DNA from: Triangularia verruculosa
Lineage: Eukaryota > Ascomycota > Sordariomycetes > Sordariales > Podosporaceae
Direction: 5' to 3'
NCBI GenBank assembly: GCA_033296885.1
Contig: MU863876.1
Span: 558,001 to 622,000 of the forward strand
DNA length: 64,000 nt
Notes under the pieces: model-generated
Told to the model about the DNA's origin: nothing
What the model saw: the letters and a program-made list of their open reading frames with translations, nothing else
Databases searched by the model: none
Part shown: positions 1-10,551 of the stretch, piece by piece
How the letters are laid out: each line of letters starts with the position of its first letter
How positions within the stretch are numbered: position 1 is the stretch's first letter
Translations under genes and position numbers: made by a program

Positions 1-529
1 TACGCTGTTTTGAGCTTCTGCTTGGTGGTTTGTTGGGAAGGGAGATGGAGATGAGATTTGCACCCGAGCACGTAATCATGTCTGAGATCTTCGTTTAGTA
101 ATTTGTGCCATTAATTTCGGGACTTATTATAGTGTCCCAAGGTAGATCTTTAATTCCTGATGTGATTAGGAATGGATCTTGGACCAGCGCTCTTTCCAGT
201 AATCCGCTAATTAATCTCCATTGAATTGGTTGCTGTAGCTGTGGCTGATTACCTATCTCGCATAAATTGCGCATCCAAGGCACAGAATGTGTCGCCATGA
301 CTATGATTGCTCTGTATGATTAAGACGTTCGATGCGCCGTGCCGAACTCGATGGTGTTATCTCTGTTGGTGTTATGCTGTAGTAAATGGATTGGTGGTAC
401 AGTAGATACATTATGCCGCGAAGTCTAAATCGCAGAGTGAGTAGTAGTTAGATGAGACCAACTGAGACCACACTCGTCTTTACTCCATCGTCCAAAATGA
501 CGCTATGCTCCGAGTCTGCGACAATGCCG
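1..529. other. Gene-free left edge
   Basis: No open frame here has an ATG, sensible composition or a recognisable domain. The stretch lies downstream of the minus-strand gene that ends at 530, so it probably holds its 3' UTR and intergenic DNA. No repeat or RNA gene was recognised. Confidence 0.5.
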
Positions 530-1535
530 TCAAGTCCCCCTCAAATGCTTTAAAAACTCCTCCTGCTCCCTGATCTTCAACTTGACCCGCCTCAGCCCCG
601 TCACAGTCATGCACAGCTCCGCATACTCCAGATCGCCCCCGAACTCATTCGCTCTCGCCGCGGCGAAGTCCCTCTCTTGCGCGACGAGGTCCCTCTCTAG
701 CCTGGCATGGTGGTTAGACAGCTTTTTCAACTCTCTTTTGACCTTGTTGATGATCAAAGGATCGCTAGAGTCCTCGCTACTGCCGGAGCTTTCAGACAAA
801 ACGTCGGAGTCAGAGCTTGAGAAATGGTCATGTTGGGCTGGGGGTTGCTTGCTTTGCTGTTTGGCGCTCCAGACCAGGGCGGCGATTCTTGCGGTTCTGA
901 TTTCCTTGCGGGCCTTTTGGTCTTGTTCGTGGGACCAGCTGAAGAAGCGGATCGGTCTTTGTGGAGTGGGAGCTTGAGAGGTAGTAATTTGAGGGTAGAG
1001 GACGGGTTGCTGAGTTTGACAAGTGGGAGCCGCTTTGCTAGCTGGTTCAGTTGAAAAAAGATGTCAGTATCCAGGCAACCAAATGGTGACAAGGGCGTTT
1101 ATTGTTGATTATCAACATACCTCTCTGTCTCTTTCTCCTTTTCAGTTTTCGGCGTGAAACTGTAACCAACGGTGTGTCGCTGTCGATGGAGTCATTGCTG
1201 TCTGAGTCGCTGCCGCTGTCGATTATCTCTGGGGTCTGCGAGGGTGTGAAGGCGACGACATGATCTGAGTTATCGTTTGAGACAGCCCTTATGGTGACTT
1301 CGTAGATTTGGGCGTCGCTGTCTTGCTGATACTTGAGGGCTGTTGCAAGCTCCCCAAGAAATGCGGCAGTGAGGCGCCCAAGGTATAGCTCTTCACCCGG
1401 GTGGCCGGCAGTCGTCAGCCAATGGCCTTTGTTATTGGACTCGGTGTTCTGTACGACCTTCTCGACTTTGAGAAAGCCACGGGAGTTCAAGTAAGCTCTC
1501 GCCGACTGGGGCGGCAGGATCTCAAGGTCCTCCAT
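530..1535 (-). CDS. Unknown charged, partly coiled-coil protein
   Basis: Two exons are read on the minus strand: 1535-1121 and 1032-530, with an 88-nt GT-AG intron (GTATGT donor at 1120) that is needed to join the frames. The spliced product is about 305 aa. The N-terminal 90 residues look folded. They are followed by an acidic Ser/Asp stretch (about residues 105-120), a basic run (RRKLKRRKRQR, about 127-137) that could be a nuclear signal, a polar Gln/Pro linker, a second Ser/Asp/Glu block, and a C-terminal helix rich in Lys, Arg, Glu and Leu, probably a coiled coil. I recognise no family. The layout suggests a nuclear protein, but that is inference from composition only. The gene is transcribed away from PRP24, with about 1.57 kb between the two starts. 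Confidence 0.7.
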
Positions 1536-3100
1536 TGCGATGGTCGAGGATCCTGCGTGGAAAAGCTCAAGACTTGGAAGAAATCTTTAGAATCTGGGAG
1601 AAAAGTCGTTCAGAAGAGTAGTGAGGGGAAAGGAAAGACTGCAATTCTGTCACGAGGGTACGGTCGCGTTGAGCTGAGTGCAACGACTGTTATGCTGGCC
1701 CGATGGAGAGGTAGGTAGCTTGCTTTCCCAGTGCAAGCTGCCGCCGGAATAGGTGCCTCATTGGCGTATGGATATGCCCTGGCATACTGTCTATGAGCAT
1801 CCTGTCTTTAAACGCGTAGTATGTACATAAGGCGCAGACATTTCTACAGTCCTGATGATAATTGTGCGATGTGACAATGCTTGTAGTGTACAGAGAGCGC
1901 AGCCTTGCCAAAGAGCCACTCTGATTGGTCAGGGTATGACGCGACTTTGGAGCGGGGTCCTTCGCTGGGGGGGGGCCTAGAACGCTTCGCTCGATCGGAT
2001 ATGACGGCACTTTGACGAGTCCCTGATGGCACCCTGCAGATGCACCACTACGTCATAGGTCCCGTCAGGCGGACCAGTGTGTCTCGCCGTCCTCACTGTC
2101 TGTGCTGTGGTGCTCTGGCTGTTGTCCAGCGGGCTAGGAGAGACAGCATGAGTCTTGAGAATGCTGTGAGGACATGGAGAGGAAGTGTACCCAAAACAAC
2201 CACAAATCGCGCGAATGGCACTCTGTGGGCTCTGGTCAAGGGTTGGTCAGGGTTGGTCAGGGTCCTGCGGGACGGAGGAAGGAGGTTTGGCGATTGGTCA
2301 GCCCCGGCGGTGATCGACATGGATCAGCGGGGACCCCCCAAGAACTCGGCCGTCTGACAATGACGGAGGGACCGTCCGGACGGTTTTTGTTGCTGTCTGT
2401 ACTGTCAAAATGGTCCAAAAATTAGGTACTGAAATCCAGGGTCTAAGTATCGGATGTTCCCCGAAAAACACAAACTGGGAAACAGTGCATAGTCAAGGAT
2501 GGAGGCAGCCCCGGCACCCCGCGGCCCCAACTTTTTTTCTGTCTGTCGGGCTGTCGGATTGTCGGGTCGTGGGTCAGGTCGTGGGTCGGGTCGTGGTCAC
2601 GCATAATTTTACTCAAACATAAAATATGGATCTGATCTGGTCCCTCGCCATCGTGTGTTGGTGGTGTAGCAGGTACTCCGTAGTGGTGCCTGAAGTGCTC
2701 AAGTGCTTCGTAAAAAAACGCGGTTGTTGGCAGAAGGGGCTTGGCGGGTGCCCAGGTGGAGGCCCCAAGCCCCCGTAGTCCAGGCCCCGGGTGGGGTCAA
2801 AGCCCGCGGAATTTGTATTTCCCAGGGTGCCACGTCCGCTGCCACTCCCCCCGTCGACCACCACTTCCAGGCTGCGACTCCCGTCCCGTCTGACATGAAG
2901 CAGTGAAGCCAGTCTAATAACCAGCCAGCCGTTTGCCGATCGCCCACTCTTCTTTCGTACAAGGAAAGCAAAGAAAAAAAAAACGAGAAGAAAAACAGCG
3001 ACAACCATCCTCTCTGCCCCGTTCAACATCGCAGCTTCACGAGCGGCGACACCTCTCTTCGACATCCGATGACACGGCCTCTCCGGAAAAAGCAGGCATA
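1536..3100. other. Long divergent intergenic region upstream of PRP24
   Basis: About 1.56 kb separate two divergent genes, so promoters for both should lie here. The short open frames in it lack ATG starts or protein-like composition. Visible structure: a 14-bp perfect palindrome at 2371-2384, a degenerate tandem GTCGGGTCGTG-like tract at 2541-2598, and a direct repeat of TTGGTCAGGG near 2240-2262. The open frame of PRP24 runs back to 2933 without an ATG, so 2933-3100 is probably its 5' UTR. Confidence 0.5.
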
Positions 3101-6100
3101 ATGGCGAGCCCGGTGGGGGAGGACAATTGGGTCGACTTTGTCGACCACCAGCTGCGCGAGGCCACCGACCTTGAGGCACGCGTGCGCGTGATCGAGAGCT
3201 TTAACGATGCCGTGTCGGCCGAGCCTGGGAGCATCAAGGTCTGGATGGCCTACTGCGAGTACTTTTGGTCGCTCTACAACGACTGCCAGCCCGTCAGCGA
3301 TGCTGGCTGGTCCCCGGACGAGCAGGAGGTCGGCCGCGCCATTTTCACCCTCGACGCTGCCCTCAACCTGTGGCAGAAAGGCTACGAGGCTGTCCAGTAC
3401 CGTCTCTCCGACAGCAACGAGCTCTGGGACCGCTGGATTTCTCTCGAGATGGAGCTTCTGAGACGGACCGTGACCGAGGCTGGCGTGCGCAGGATCACGC
3501 ACCTGTTCCGGAACCGGCTGACTGTCCCGCACGCCACCTGGGATAGGACCTCGCAGATGTTTTCCAGTTTCCTGTCCGAGTACAACCGCCAGGCCTACGA
3601 GAGCGAGATGGAGCAGGTCACGCGGAGCGCCAAGAATGCGAAGCGGCTGTATGCGCTGCGCGATCCCTTCGAGACCAAGCTGTCACTGGCTGTCAAGTCG
3701 GGAGACGCGGCAGCTGTGCGTGTCGAGATGCTGGAGTATATCGACTGGGAGATCAAGCAGCACAAGGGGAAGCGGGATGCTCTGGATAACTTCAAGATTT
3801 GTCTCGGTCTGTTCTCGAGAGCCTTGACTGGCGTGCTGGCGTCTGACGACACGACATGGCTCAACTTCATCACCTTGGTATCGACGTCCCACTCGGACCT
3901 CAAGGCCAACCGTTCCCGCATCTCGGCCAACTTGGTTCCAAACATGCTCGATATTCTGCGTCGCGCTGTGCATCACATTCCGTGGTCGGGTCCTGTGTGG
4001 GCGCGATACATCCTGGCTGCCGAGGAAGCCGCGCTGACCTTTGCCGACGTCGAACGGATCAAGCACGCCGCCACCAACAGTCCACAGCTGGACAGGGACG
4101 GCATGACTGGGGTTCTGGACATGTATTCTGCCTGGTGTGGCTACCTCAAGCGAACGGCAATGAACCCCAAGGCCAGCGAGGAGGCTGTTGACGTCGCCGA
4201 AGTCGGGCTTTCCTCGGCTCTAGAAGACGTCAAGCACTGGGGCCAGCGCAAGTACGGCGAAAATTACCAGGGCGACCCGGATTACCGTCTCGAAAAGATT
4301 CTGATCCAGTTCTTGACCGAGAAGAAGGAAGACATCGAAGGGGCCCGCGCCATCTGGGACGAGTTGTCGCAGATTCCACTGCACGCCAACAGTTACGACT
4401 TTTGGCTCAACTGGTATCTCTGGGAGATGGTGGTCTTTACAGCACACAGAGCCAAGCTGCGCAGTCCCACCCCCAACACGCAGGCCCAAGGCCTGGTAGT
4501 CCCCAGCTTGGCCACCCGCGTCTTCACCAGAGCGCTCAAGGTCAGGACCCTCGACTGGCCCGAACGGATCCTTCAGGTGTACATCAAACACTGCAATGAT
4601 TATGAACTGGCCGAAACGCTGCGTGAGGCTCACGACACCATCTACAAGACGCGCAAGGGGGTCGAAAAGCGCCGAGAACGGGAGGCTCGACAGGCCGCCG
4701 AGGCAGCTCAGCAGCAAGCCGCAGCTGCCCAGCAACATGCAGCGTCAGTAGAGAAGAACGAAGACGTCCCCATGATGGATGCCTCCGGTTCTACATCGCC
4801 TGGTTCCAAGCGCAAGCGAGAGCCGACCCCTGCTGAGGACGATGCCGCCAACAAACGACCCAGAAGCGAGACCAACGGTGAAGACGTAAAACGCGATCGG
4901 GAGCACAACACGGTGTTCCTGTGCAACCTTCCTGCTGACGCAACCCAAACCAAGATCAAGCAGTTCTTCCGCGACTACGGCCACATCAACAACATTGATC
5001 TCAAAAAGGCCAGCGATGACGCCGTCGCCTTGGTCGAGTTCCGGCACTCGGACGACGCACGAGCAGCGCTGATTCGCGACGGGAAACCGTTTGGCGAGCG
5101 AATCATCCAAGTCACCCCAGCCATCGACTGCACGCTATTCGTCACCAACTACCCCCCCGACGCCGACGAGGAGTACCTCCGGAACCTTTTCAAATCCCAC
5201 GGCGAGATCCACAGCATCCGCTTCCCCAGCTTGAAGGAAAACGCGAAGCGAAGGTTCTGCTACCTCACCTTTCGGGAGCGGGCCTCGGCCGAGGCGGCGC
5301 TGAAGCTGGATGGGAAGGCGCTGGGCGGGAGGTACAAGCTTGTGGTCAAGATCTCGGACCCGGCGCACAAACAACACCGGCAGGGGGCGCAGGAGGAGGA
5401 GAGGGAGTTGCATGTGGTGAATATCCCCCGGAGCATGAAGGAGGACGAGGTCGGGGGGCACTTTGGCAAGGCGGGGAGGGTGGTGAGCGTGAGGATCCCG
5501 CATCCGGGGACGGCGTTTGTGGTGATGGGGACGAGGGAGGAGGCGCAGGAGGGGATCAAGATGCTGGACAAGGCCATGTTTGGACAGAATCCGATCAAGG
5601 TTGAGCTTTCGGTGCCGAGGGGGATGAAGAAGAAGAGTGTGACGGCGTGGGGGGCGGAGGGGGATGGTGGTGGTGGCGGTGAGGCTGGTTCGCCTGGTTC
5701 GACGGCTGAATCGATCGTCTCTGATGGCCCGGCAAAGGATCGAAAGGTTGTCATCCTGGGTATCCCGGACACGATGAACGAGGCGAGAGTGGGGAACCTG
5801 CTGAAACCGGCGGGGGAGTTTGTCAAGCTGACGCTGCACACCCGGCATGGAGGCGCGATAGTAGAGTACAGGGATGCGGCGGCGGCGGGGAAGGCTGGGT
5901 TGGTGATTGCCGGGATGGAGGTCGAGTCTTCTTCGGGCGACAGCCAGAAGCTGCGTGTCGGGACGACGGAGGAGTTGTTTCAGAGCAAAGGGGACAAGAA
6001 GGTTGCCGGGAGCGATCCGTCTGCTCATCCTGAGCCGGAGAAGAAGAAGAAGCTGCCGACGGCTGCGCAGCTGATGCCGCCGCCGCCGAGTATCAATCGG

Positions 6101-6313
6101 CCGCAGGTGTTGGGGAGGGGAAGGCCAAAGGTGGGGATGGGAGCTCCGGGGCTGGCGAGGATGAATGGGGTTGGGAGTGCGGGTGGTGGCAGTGCTGGTG
6201 ATGGGCAGAAGAAGAGCAATGCTGATTTTAGGAGTTTGTTTTTGGGCGGTGGTAATAATGAGGCTGGGAAGGTGGAGGAGAAGAAAACAGAAGAAAACGG
6301 GAGCAAAGAATGA
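3101..6313 (+). CDS. PRP24: U4/U6 snRNA-associated splicing factor PRP24 (SART3-like)
   Basis: Intronless frame of 1070 aa from the first ATG at 3101; the frame continues upstream but has no ATG. The N-terminal half (about residues 15-510) carries HAT helical repeats with spaced W/Y-containing motifs. A Gln/Ala-rich coil and a basic nuclear signal (near 565-600) follow. Four RRM domains begin near residues 602 (TVFLCNLP), 676 (LFVTNYPP), 768 (LHVVNIPR) and 881 (VVILGIPD). The C-terminus has SNADFRSLFLG near 1037, matching the short Lsm2-8-binding motif of Prp24. In this family the protein anneals U4 and U6 snRNAs during tri-snRNP recycling in the nucleus. Codon bias changes from C-ending to G-ending after about 5390. 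Identification is firm; the 3' end carries disordered low-complexity sequence. Confidence 0.95.
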   Translation: MASPVGEDNWVDFVDHQLREATDLEARVRVIESFNDAVSAEPGSIKVWMAYCEYFWSLYNDCQPVSDAGWSPDEQEVGRAIFTLDAALNLWQKGYEAVQYRLSDSNELWDRWISLEMELLRRTVTEAGVRRITHLFRNRLTVPHATWDRTSQMFSSFLSEYNRQAYESEMEQVTRSAKNAKRLYALRDPFETKLSLAVKSGDAAAVRVEMLEYIDWEIKQHKGKRDALDNFKICLGLFSRALTGVLASDDTTWLNFITLVSTSHSDLKANRSRISANLVPNMLDILRRAVHHIPWSGPVWARYILAAEEAALTFADVERIKHAATNSPQLDRDGMTGVLDMYSAWCGYLKRTAMNPKASEEAVDVAEVGLSSALEDVKHWGQRKYGENYQGDPDYRLEKILIQFLTEKKEDIEGARAIWDELSQIPLHANSYDFWLNWYLWEMVVFTAHRAKLRSPTPNTQAQGLVVPSLATRVFTRALKVRTLDWPERILQVYIKHCNDYELAETLREAHDTIYKTRKGVEKRREREARQAAEAAQQQAAAAQQHAASVEKNEDVPMMDASGSTSPGSKRKREPTPAEDDAANKRPRSETNGEDVKRDREHNTVFLCNLPADATQTKIKQFFRDYGHINNIDLKKASDDAVALVEFRHSDDARAALIRDGKPFGERIIQVTPAIDCTLFVTNYPPDADEEYLRNLFKSHGEIHSIRFPSLKENAKRRFCYLTFRERASAEAALKLDGKALGGRYKLVVKISDPAHKQHRQGAQEEERELHVVNIPRSMKEDEVGGHFGKAGRVVSVRIPHPGTAFVVMGTREEAQEGIKMLDKAMFGQNPIKVELSVPRGMKKKSVTAWGAEGDGGGGGEAGSPGSTAESIVSDGPAKDRKVVILGIPDTMNEARVGNLLKPAGEFVKLTLHTRHGGAIVEYRDAAAAGKAGLVIAGMEVESSSGDSQKLRVGTTEELFQSKGDKKVAGSDPSAHPEPEKKKKLPTAAQLMPPPPSINRPQVLGRGRPKVGMGAPGLARMNGVGSAGGGSAGDGQKKSNADFRSLFLGGGNNEAGKVEEKKTEENGSKE

Positions 6314-6837
6314 GATGCGGTGACGGTTTTCGGCTGATGGGAGGTGAGGTACCTGGGGGTCATGTATGATACCAATTACTATTTTCTTTTTACCGGAACT
6401 TGAAACTGAGCAGCTGGTAGGGGGCGAGGGAGGACTAAGGGCTGATATCACTGGTTGGCTGTGCGCGGTTGCTATGAATACCCCCTGAGCATTCGATAGG
6501 AAAGTGTGTTTTTGTTATTTTGGTGTTGGGATTGGGTTAGGTTTATAGTATTTGACTACTTCAAGTTACCTTGCAAAGAGTGTGTTTTGAGATGATGAAT
6601 ATGTTGGTCGTAGATACTATCATTAAAGAACTGTCGAATAAGCACACCAAGAAAACTAACTACCAGGTAATAAGTAGGTACGCTGCGGGCCTGAAGTAAC
6701 GAGTGTAAAAAGCCTGGGGATGGACAGCGTTGAAACAGTAGAGATCTAGGCCCCCCAAAAAAAATCAGAGAGCATGTCCAACATTGGGTGCTTTACCTTG
6801 GGTCCTTCACCTGATGTTCCTCCTCCCTCAAGCCCAC
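6314..6837. other. Convergent 3' intergenic region
   Basis: About 520 bp between the stops of PRP24 (+) and the subtilase gene (-). It holds both 3' UTRs and no gene. A GTAGGTAC-type motif is present near 6675-6681. Confidence 0.5.
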
Positions 6838-8263
6838 CTACAAAGCCCCCGGGTTTCCATTAAAGGCAACCCCGTTGAAGGTGCCCTCGGGCAAATCGGT
6901 AATCGTCCCATTGGTCGACGTGGTCTTGATGTACTCGCACAGCTCCGCCGGTGTCTTTGGGCCCGAAAGGGTGAGGAGATACGACGCCAGCCCGGCCACA
7001 TGCGGCGCCGCCATGGAAGTGCCCGAGATGGTATTCTAATGGGAAAACCTTGTCAGTCTTGTCCCTCCCCCCTCTCATTTTCTTTTCTCTTCAGGAAAAC
7101 TTACAGTGGCATCCCCCCCACCCCCAATCCACGCGCTCTCCACCGCCACCCCGGGGGCAAAAACGTCCACCAGGCTGCCATAGTTGGAAAACCAGGCCCT
7201 CGCGTCCCCCTCGTCCGTCGCGCCGACGGTGCAGACCGTCTCCTCGCTCGCCGGGCTGTAGAAGAAGCTGTCGTCGGCGCTGTTGCCGGCGGCCACGCTG
7301 AGGAACACGCCGGCCCCGACGGCGGCGGCGGCGGCGGCGTTGACGGCGGTGCTGCGGGACGCGCCGAGGGAGAGGTTGGCGACGGCGCCGTTGGGGCAGT
7401 TGCGGGTGCGGTGGTCCGAGGCGACAAAGTCGATGCCGGCGATGACGGCGGCGAGGGTGCCGGACCCCGAGGCGCGGAGGACCTTGACGGCGTAGAGCGA
7501 GGTTTTTTTGGCGACGCCGAAGCGGGTGCCGCCGATGGTGCCGGCTACGTGGGTGCCGTGGCCGTTGCCGTCGGTGTTGTCAGTGTCGATGAAGTTGGCC
7601 AGCCATTGCGCGCGGGGGGAGAGGTCCTGTTTTTTTTTGTTTGGAGTGGTGAGAAATAGATTCTGGGGAGGGATGGCTGGGTACCTGGATAAACAGGGGG
7701 GGAGGCTTACAGTGTGGTTGACAAATATGCCGGTGTCGATGATGTACGAGCAGGTCCCTTCCCCGGCGGACGAGTCGTACACGTAGGTCGACTGCCTGGG
7801 GGAGCGGTGCGCGATGCGGGCGAGGCCCCAGGGGACGGCATCTCCGGAGGGGCTGGGGCCCTGGGTGATGAGGTCGTAGGCCTGGACTGTGGCGTCTTGT
7901 TCGATGTATTCGACCTGCCGTGGCGGCGATGAAGGTGTGAGTAGGTAAGAACAAAACCAAAAACAATAGTAAGAGACGCACTTCTGGCAGCCTCCGGATG
8001 GCAGCTAGTTTCGCAGGAGACAGCTTCGCGGCGAAGCCCTTGAACCGGCCGGCTTTGTAGAGGTGCTGGGTGGAAACCCCCTTGGCTGTGTTCTGGAGGG
8101 CGGCGTCGGTGCTGCCGTCTTTGAGCTTGACGATGTAGCTCCCCTCAATGAGCTGGGAGGCGGCCGAGCCGCGGGGGATGAGGACAGGGGCTTCCCTGTC
8201 GGCCGGGGCAGGAGCCGTGACGGCCAGGGTGGGGAGGAGGAGGGTAGTCCAGAGGAGCTGCAT
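6838..8263 (-). CDS. Secreted subtilisin-like serine protease (S8, proteinase K type)
   Basis: Four exons: 8263-7982, 7914-7711, 7626-7105 and 7035-6838; introns of 67, 84 and 69 nt, all in phase 0; product about 401 aa. Residues 1-20 form a signal peptide ending near APAPA. An inhibitor I9 propeptide follows (about 35-108), with the typical SYIVKLKDG start and VEYIEQD end. The S8 catalytic domain has Asp154 (YIIDTG), His185 (NGHGTHVAG) and Ser343 (GTSMAAPH), plus the oxyanion-hole Asn in AAGNS. The family cleaves proteins outside the cell after autocatalytic removal of the propeptide. The length fits cuticle-degrading and alkaline proteases of ascomycetes. The first donor is GTGCGT, less common but needed for the frame. 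Confidence 0.95.
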
Positions 8264-9681
8264 TCTGTTCTTTGTCTGCTGGAACGTCTTCTTTGGCGCT
8301 TGGGAAATAGGTACCTGGCCAAAACGAGGCGAGGAAGAGAGGTGATGGTGATTGCTGGTGAACAGACGAGAGGAGGGGAGATGGAATATGAGACGGTCTT
8401 ATGTATCTCTGGCTGAGGCAGATTCTCGTCAGCTTGGGGATTTCTGCTGGACCATGGCGTTGGCGCAATATTGATTCTAGGTGGGTGTTTATCACCACCT
8501 TCCGCAAAGGGGGATTCATGAGGCAAGTCAAGCTGGTCAGTGGTTGGAATGGATGTAATTTTCACCACTGTCTTCCTTGGGCAGCCCACGCAGTACGAGT
8601 TGCCATGTTGAGAAGAGAAGGGAGCTTTGATGGAATACAACCAGCAAGAGAGAGGATGCTGTCGACTCAACCATGGTTGTTTGCTGGCCGTGTCGTCCCT
8701 AGCGGGCATGTACAGGTCCGAGCATCACACGGTCAATCAAGAAAAGGAAAGGAAGAAAGTGGAAGGTCGCATGCCAAAAGTTCCTTGACGGATCCCATCA
8801 AGAAGTTCAGACCAGGCATGTGTCGACGACGGCGGCGGAGCCCTGGGTAGGTATTGATGGCTGATTAATCATGTCTGGCATGAACAGCTGACGGCAGTTG
8901 AGGTAGGATTGTTACACAGCGAGCAAGAACAGAAAGTGGTACTTTGTCTGTTCCCCTTTCCCTGCGATGTTCTGCGTTTCTTTTCGTCGTTGTTTTGGGA
9001 GCCTGCAAGAAAAGGCACCTTCCCGGTTCGGAAACTGCTGAGATATCAGGGGAGGCGGTTTGGGCAAAGACAATCATGACATTATCTTGCGCCATCTCTC
9101 GACCGATTGCCGTTGTCTACAGGTCATGCAGCTGCCGGATTGAGACGAGCCAGGGGGGCTGTCACTATATTTCTTTGACCAATCAGATATCTGACCCGAA
9201 AAAGTTTCAGCTGTCTGAAGATGTTTCGAGCCGTCTGGAAGTGGAACAGAGTCCACACTCCACAACGCTGGCCACAGATCGCAAGAGGAGAGCATCACAC
9301 CTGGCTAGATGCCCTCTTCGGTGGCTAATGGGCCCAAGCACCTCAACAACGCAAACTGACCGTGAGGCTTTGGAGTCTCGCCAAACCCCGTTTCGATTGC
9401 TTTGTGCTGGCCCATCTCTAACTGGTACGGATCATGGTGAAACCAGCCATCCCCAACGCCGGGGCCAGGAGTTGGCATCGAAGATTCTCGTGTTCCAGGT
9501 TTCCACTGGTGATGGCCAAGGCTGGAGACACAAGCGTCGTTGACCATCAAGAGATAAAAGAAGCCTCTGCCAACCTACCTTGCCCAACCGGTGCTGTCAT
9601 CCAACATCCATCAACCACTCCACCCACCCAATTTGCCCTCCACCCATCCAATTTGCCCTCGATTCCACATTACCTGTCGAC
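8264..9681. other. Divergent intergenic region, no gene seen
   Basis: About 1.4 kb between the protease start (-) and the small plus-strand gene at 9682. Open frames here (for example the ATG frame 8401-8850) are rich in Trp, Arg and His, show no domain and overlap the expected promoter, so I do not call them genes. Two near-identical 12-mers (CACCCA/TCC-ATTTGCCCTC) occur at about 9623-9660, just upstream of the next gene. Confidence 0.5.
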
Positions 9682-10275
9682 ATGGATCCAGGCAGCATCC
9701 TGTCAGCCTTTGAGGCTTTGTCAATTCTAGTCAAGACGGTGGTCCACATTCGTGATGCCAAGGTTGAGGTGGAAGCCGCAGTCAAAGAGATCAACGACTA
9801 CATTGAAAATGTCGATAAGCTGATCAGGTTCGTCGAGCAATACCATTCAGTGCTCGAAGCCCTGAAGCCCACGCTGTTGTCCGATGTCGAGGGGACGGTC
9901 AAAACCGCCGGGGAAGCCATCGCCAAGGCTTGCGTGATCATTGAGCGGAACAGGACCGATTCAAACCGGGTGTCCAGGGGCAGCCCCCAAGACATCACCC
10001 GTCGGGTCAAGTGGTTTTTCGCCCGCAAAGCTGAATATCAGGATGGTATGGAAGAGATCAAGCGCAAGGACAACAACGTCGGACAAAGTCTGCAAGACTT
10101 GAAATTGGCGGTGGGGCTTGAAGAGGTGAAAGCTTGTATCAGAGGACACTCGATGGACGAGAAGGGGCGTGAGGAAGAGATGGGGAGCCAGGCTCGGCAG
10201 GCGAAGCGGGAGAGGCAGGCACGGAGGGATGCGGAGGGGCTCGGCTTGCTAGCCAGGGACTATGGCCGGGAGTAG
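9682..10275 (+). CDS. Small helical protein resembling a fungal STAND N-terminal domain
   Basis: Single exon, 197 aa. The ATG at 9682 is the first in the frame; codons before it come from a C-rich leader. The start (MDPGSILSAFEALSILVKTV) and the run of amphipathic helices to about residue 150 resemble the N-terminal domains found on fungal NACHT/NB-ARC proteins (SesA or Fungal_N type). The C-terminal 45 residues are a highly charged Arg/Glu/Gln helix. There is no ATPase domain: the frame stops at 10275 and no P-loop follows. It could be a stand-alone signalling domain or a truncated receptor. The family assignment is by general resemblance only. It converges on the next gene, 276 bp away. Confidence 0.6.
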   Translation: MDPGSILSAFEALSILVKTVVHIRDAKVEVEAAVKEINDYIENVDKLIRFVEQYHSVLEALKPTLLSDVEGTVKTAGEAIAKACVIIERNRTDSNRVSRGSPQDITRRVKWFFARKAEYQDGMEEIKRKDNNVGQSLQDLKLAVGLEEVKACIRGHSMDEKGREEEMGSQARQAKRERQARRDAEGLGLLARDYGRE

Positions 10276-10450
10276 AGTTAGGGGGTATAGGAGGGCAGTG
10301 GGTATAAATATAGATAGAGGATAGATAGGTAGGCGTTACGGTCCATTGGTTTTCTTTTACTTCTTTATGGCACAATCGCTTTTCTTGCTACATGGTCGAG
10401 ACAAGCTAGGAAGGGACTTGACTATGGGTAGGCATCTATGTACATGAGAT

Positions 10451-10525
10451 AACACACACAAAAAAAAGAAAAAAAGAAAAGAAAACAGGTAAAAAGGAAA
10501 AAGAAAAAAAAAGAAAAAGAAAAGA
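10451..10525. repeat. A-rich polypurine tract between convergent genes
   Basis: Seventy-five bases made almost only of A and G with a short CA run at the left, lying between two convergent stop codons. On the minus strand this is a polypyrimidine tract immediately downstream of the membrane-protein stop. Confidence 0.8.
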
Positions 10526-10551
10526 TGGCATGCGATGAACAACTAGATCCT

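Noticed and set aside
5135..6451. 438-codon frame on the minus strand, antisense to PRP24
   Set aside because: It mirrors the GC-rich third positions of PRP24, is dominated by Arg/Pro/His and has no domain.
8401..8850. 149-codon ATG frame upstream of the protease
   Set aside because: Trp/Arg/His-rich, no domain, lies in the promoter region.
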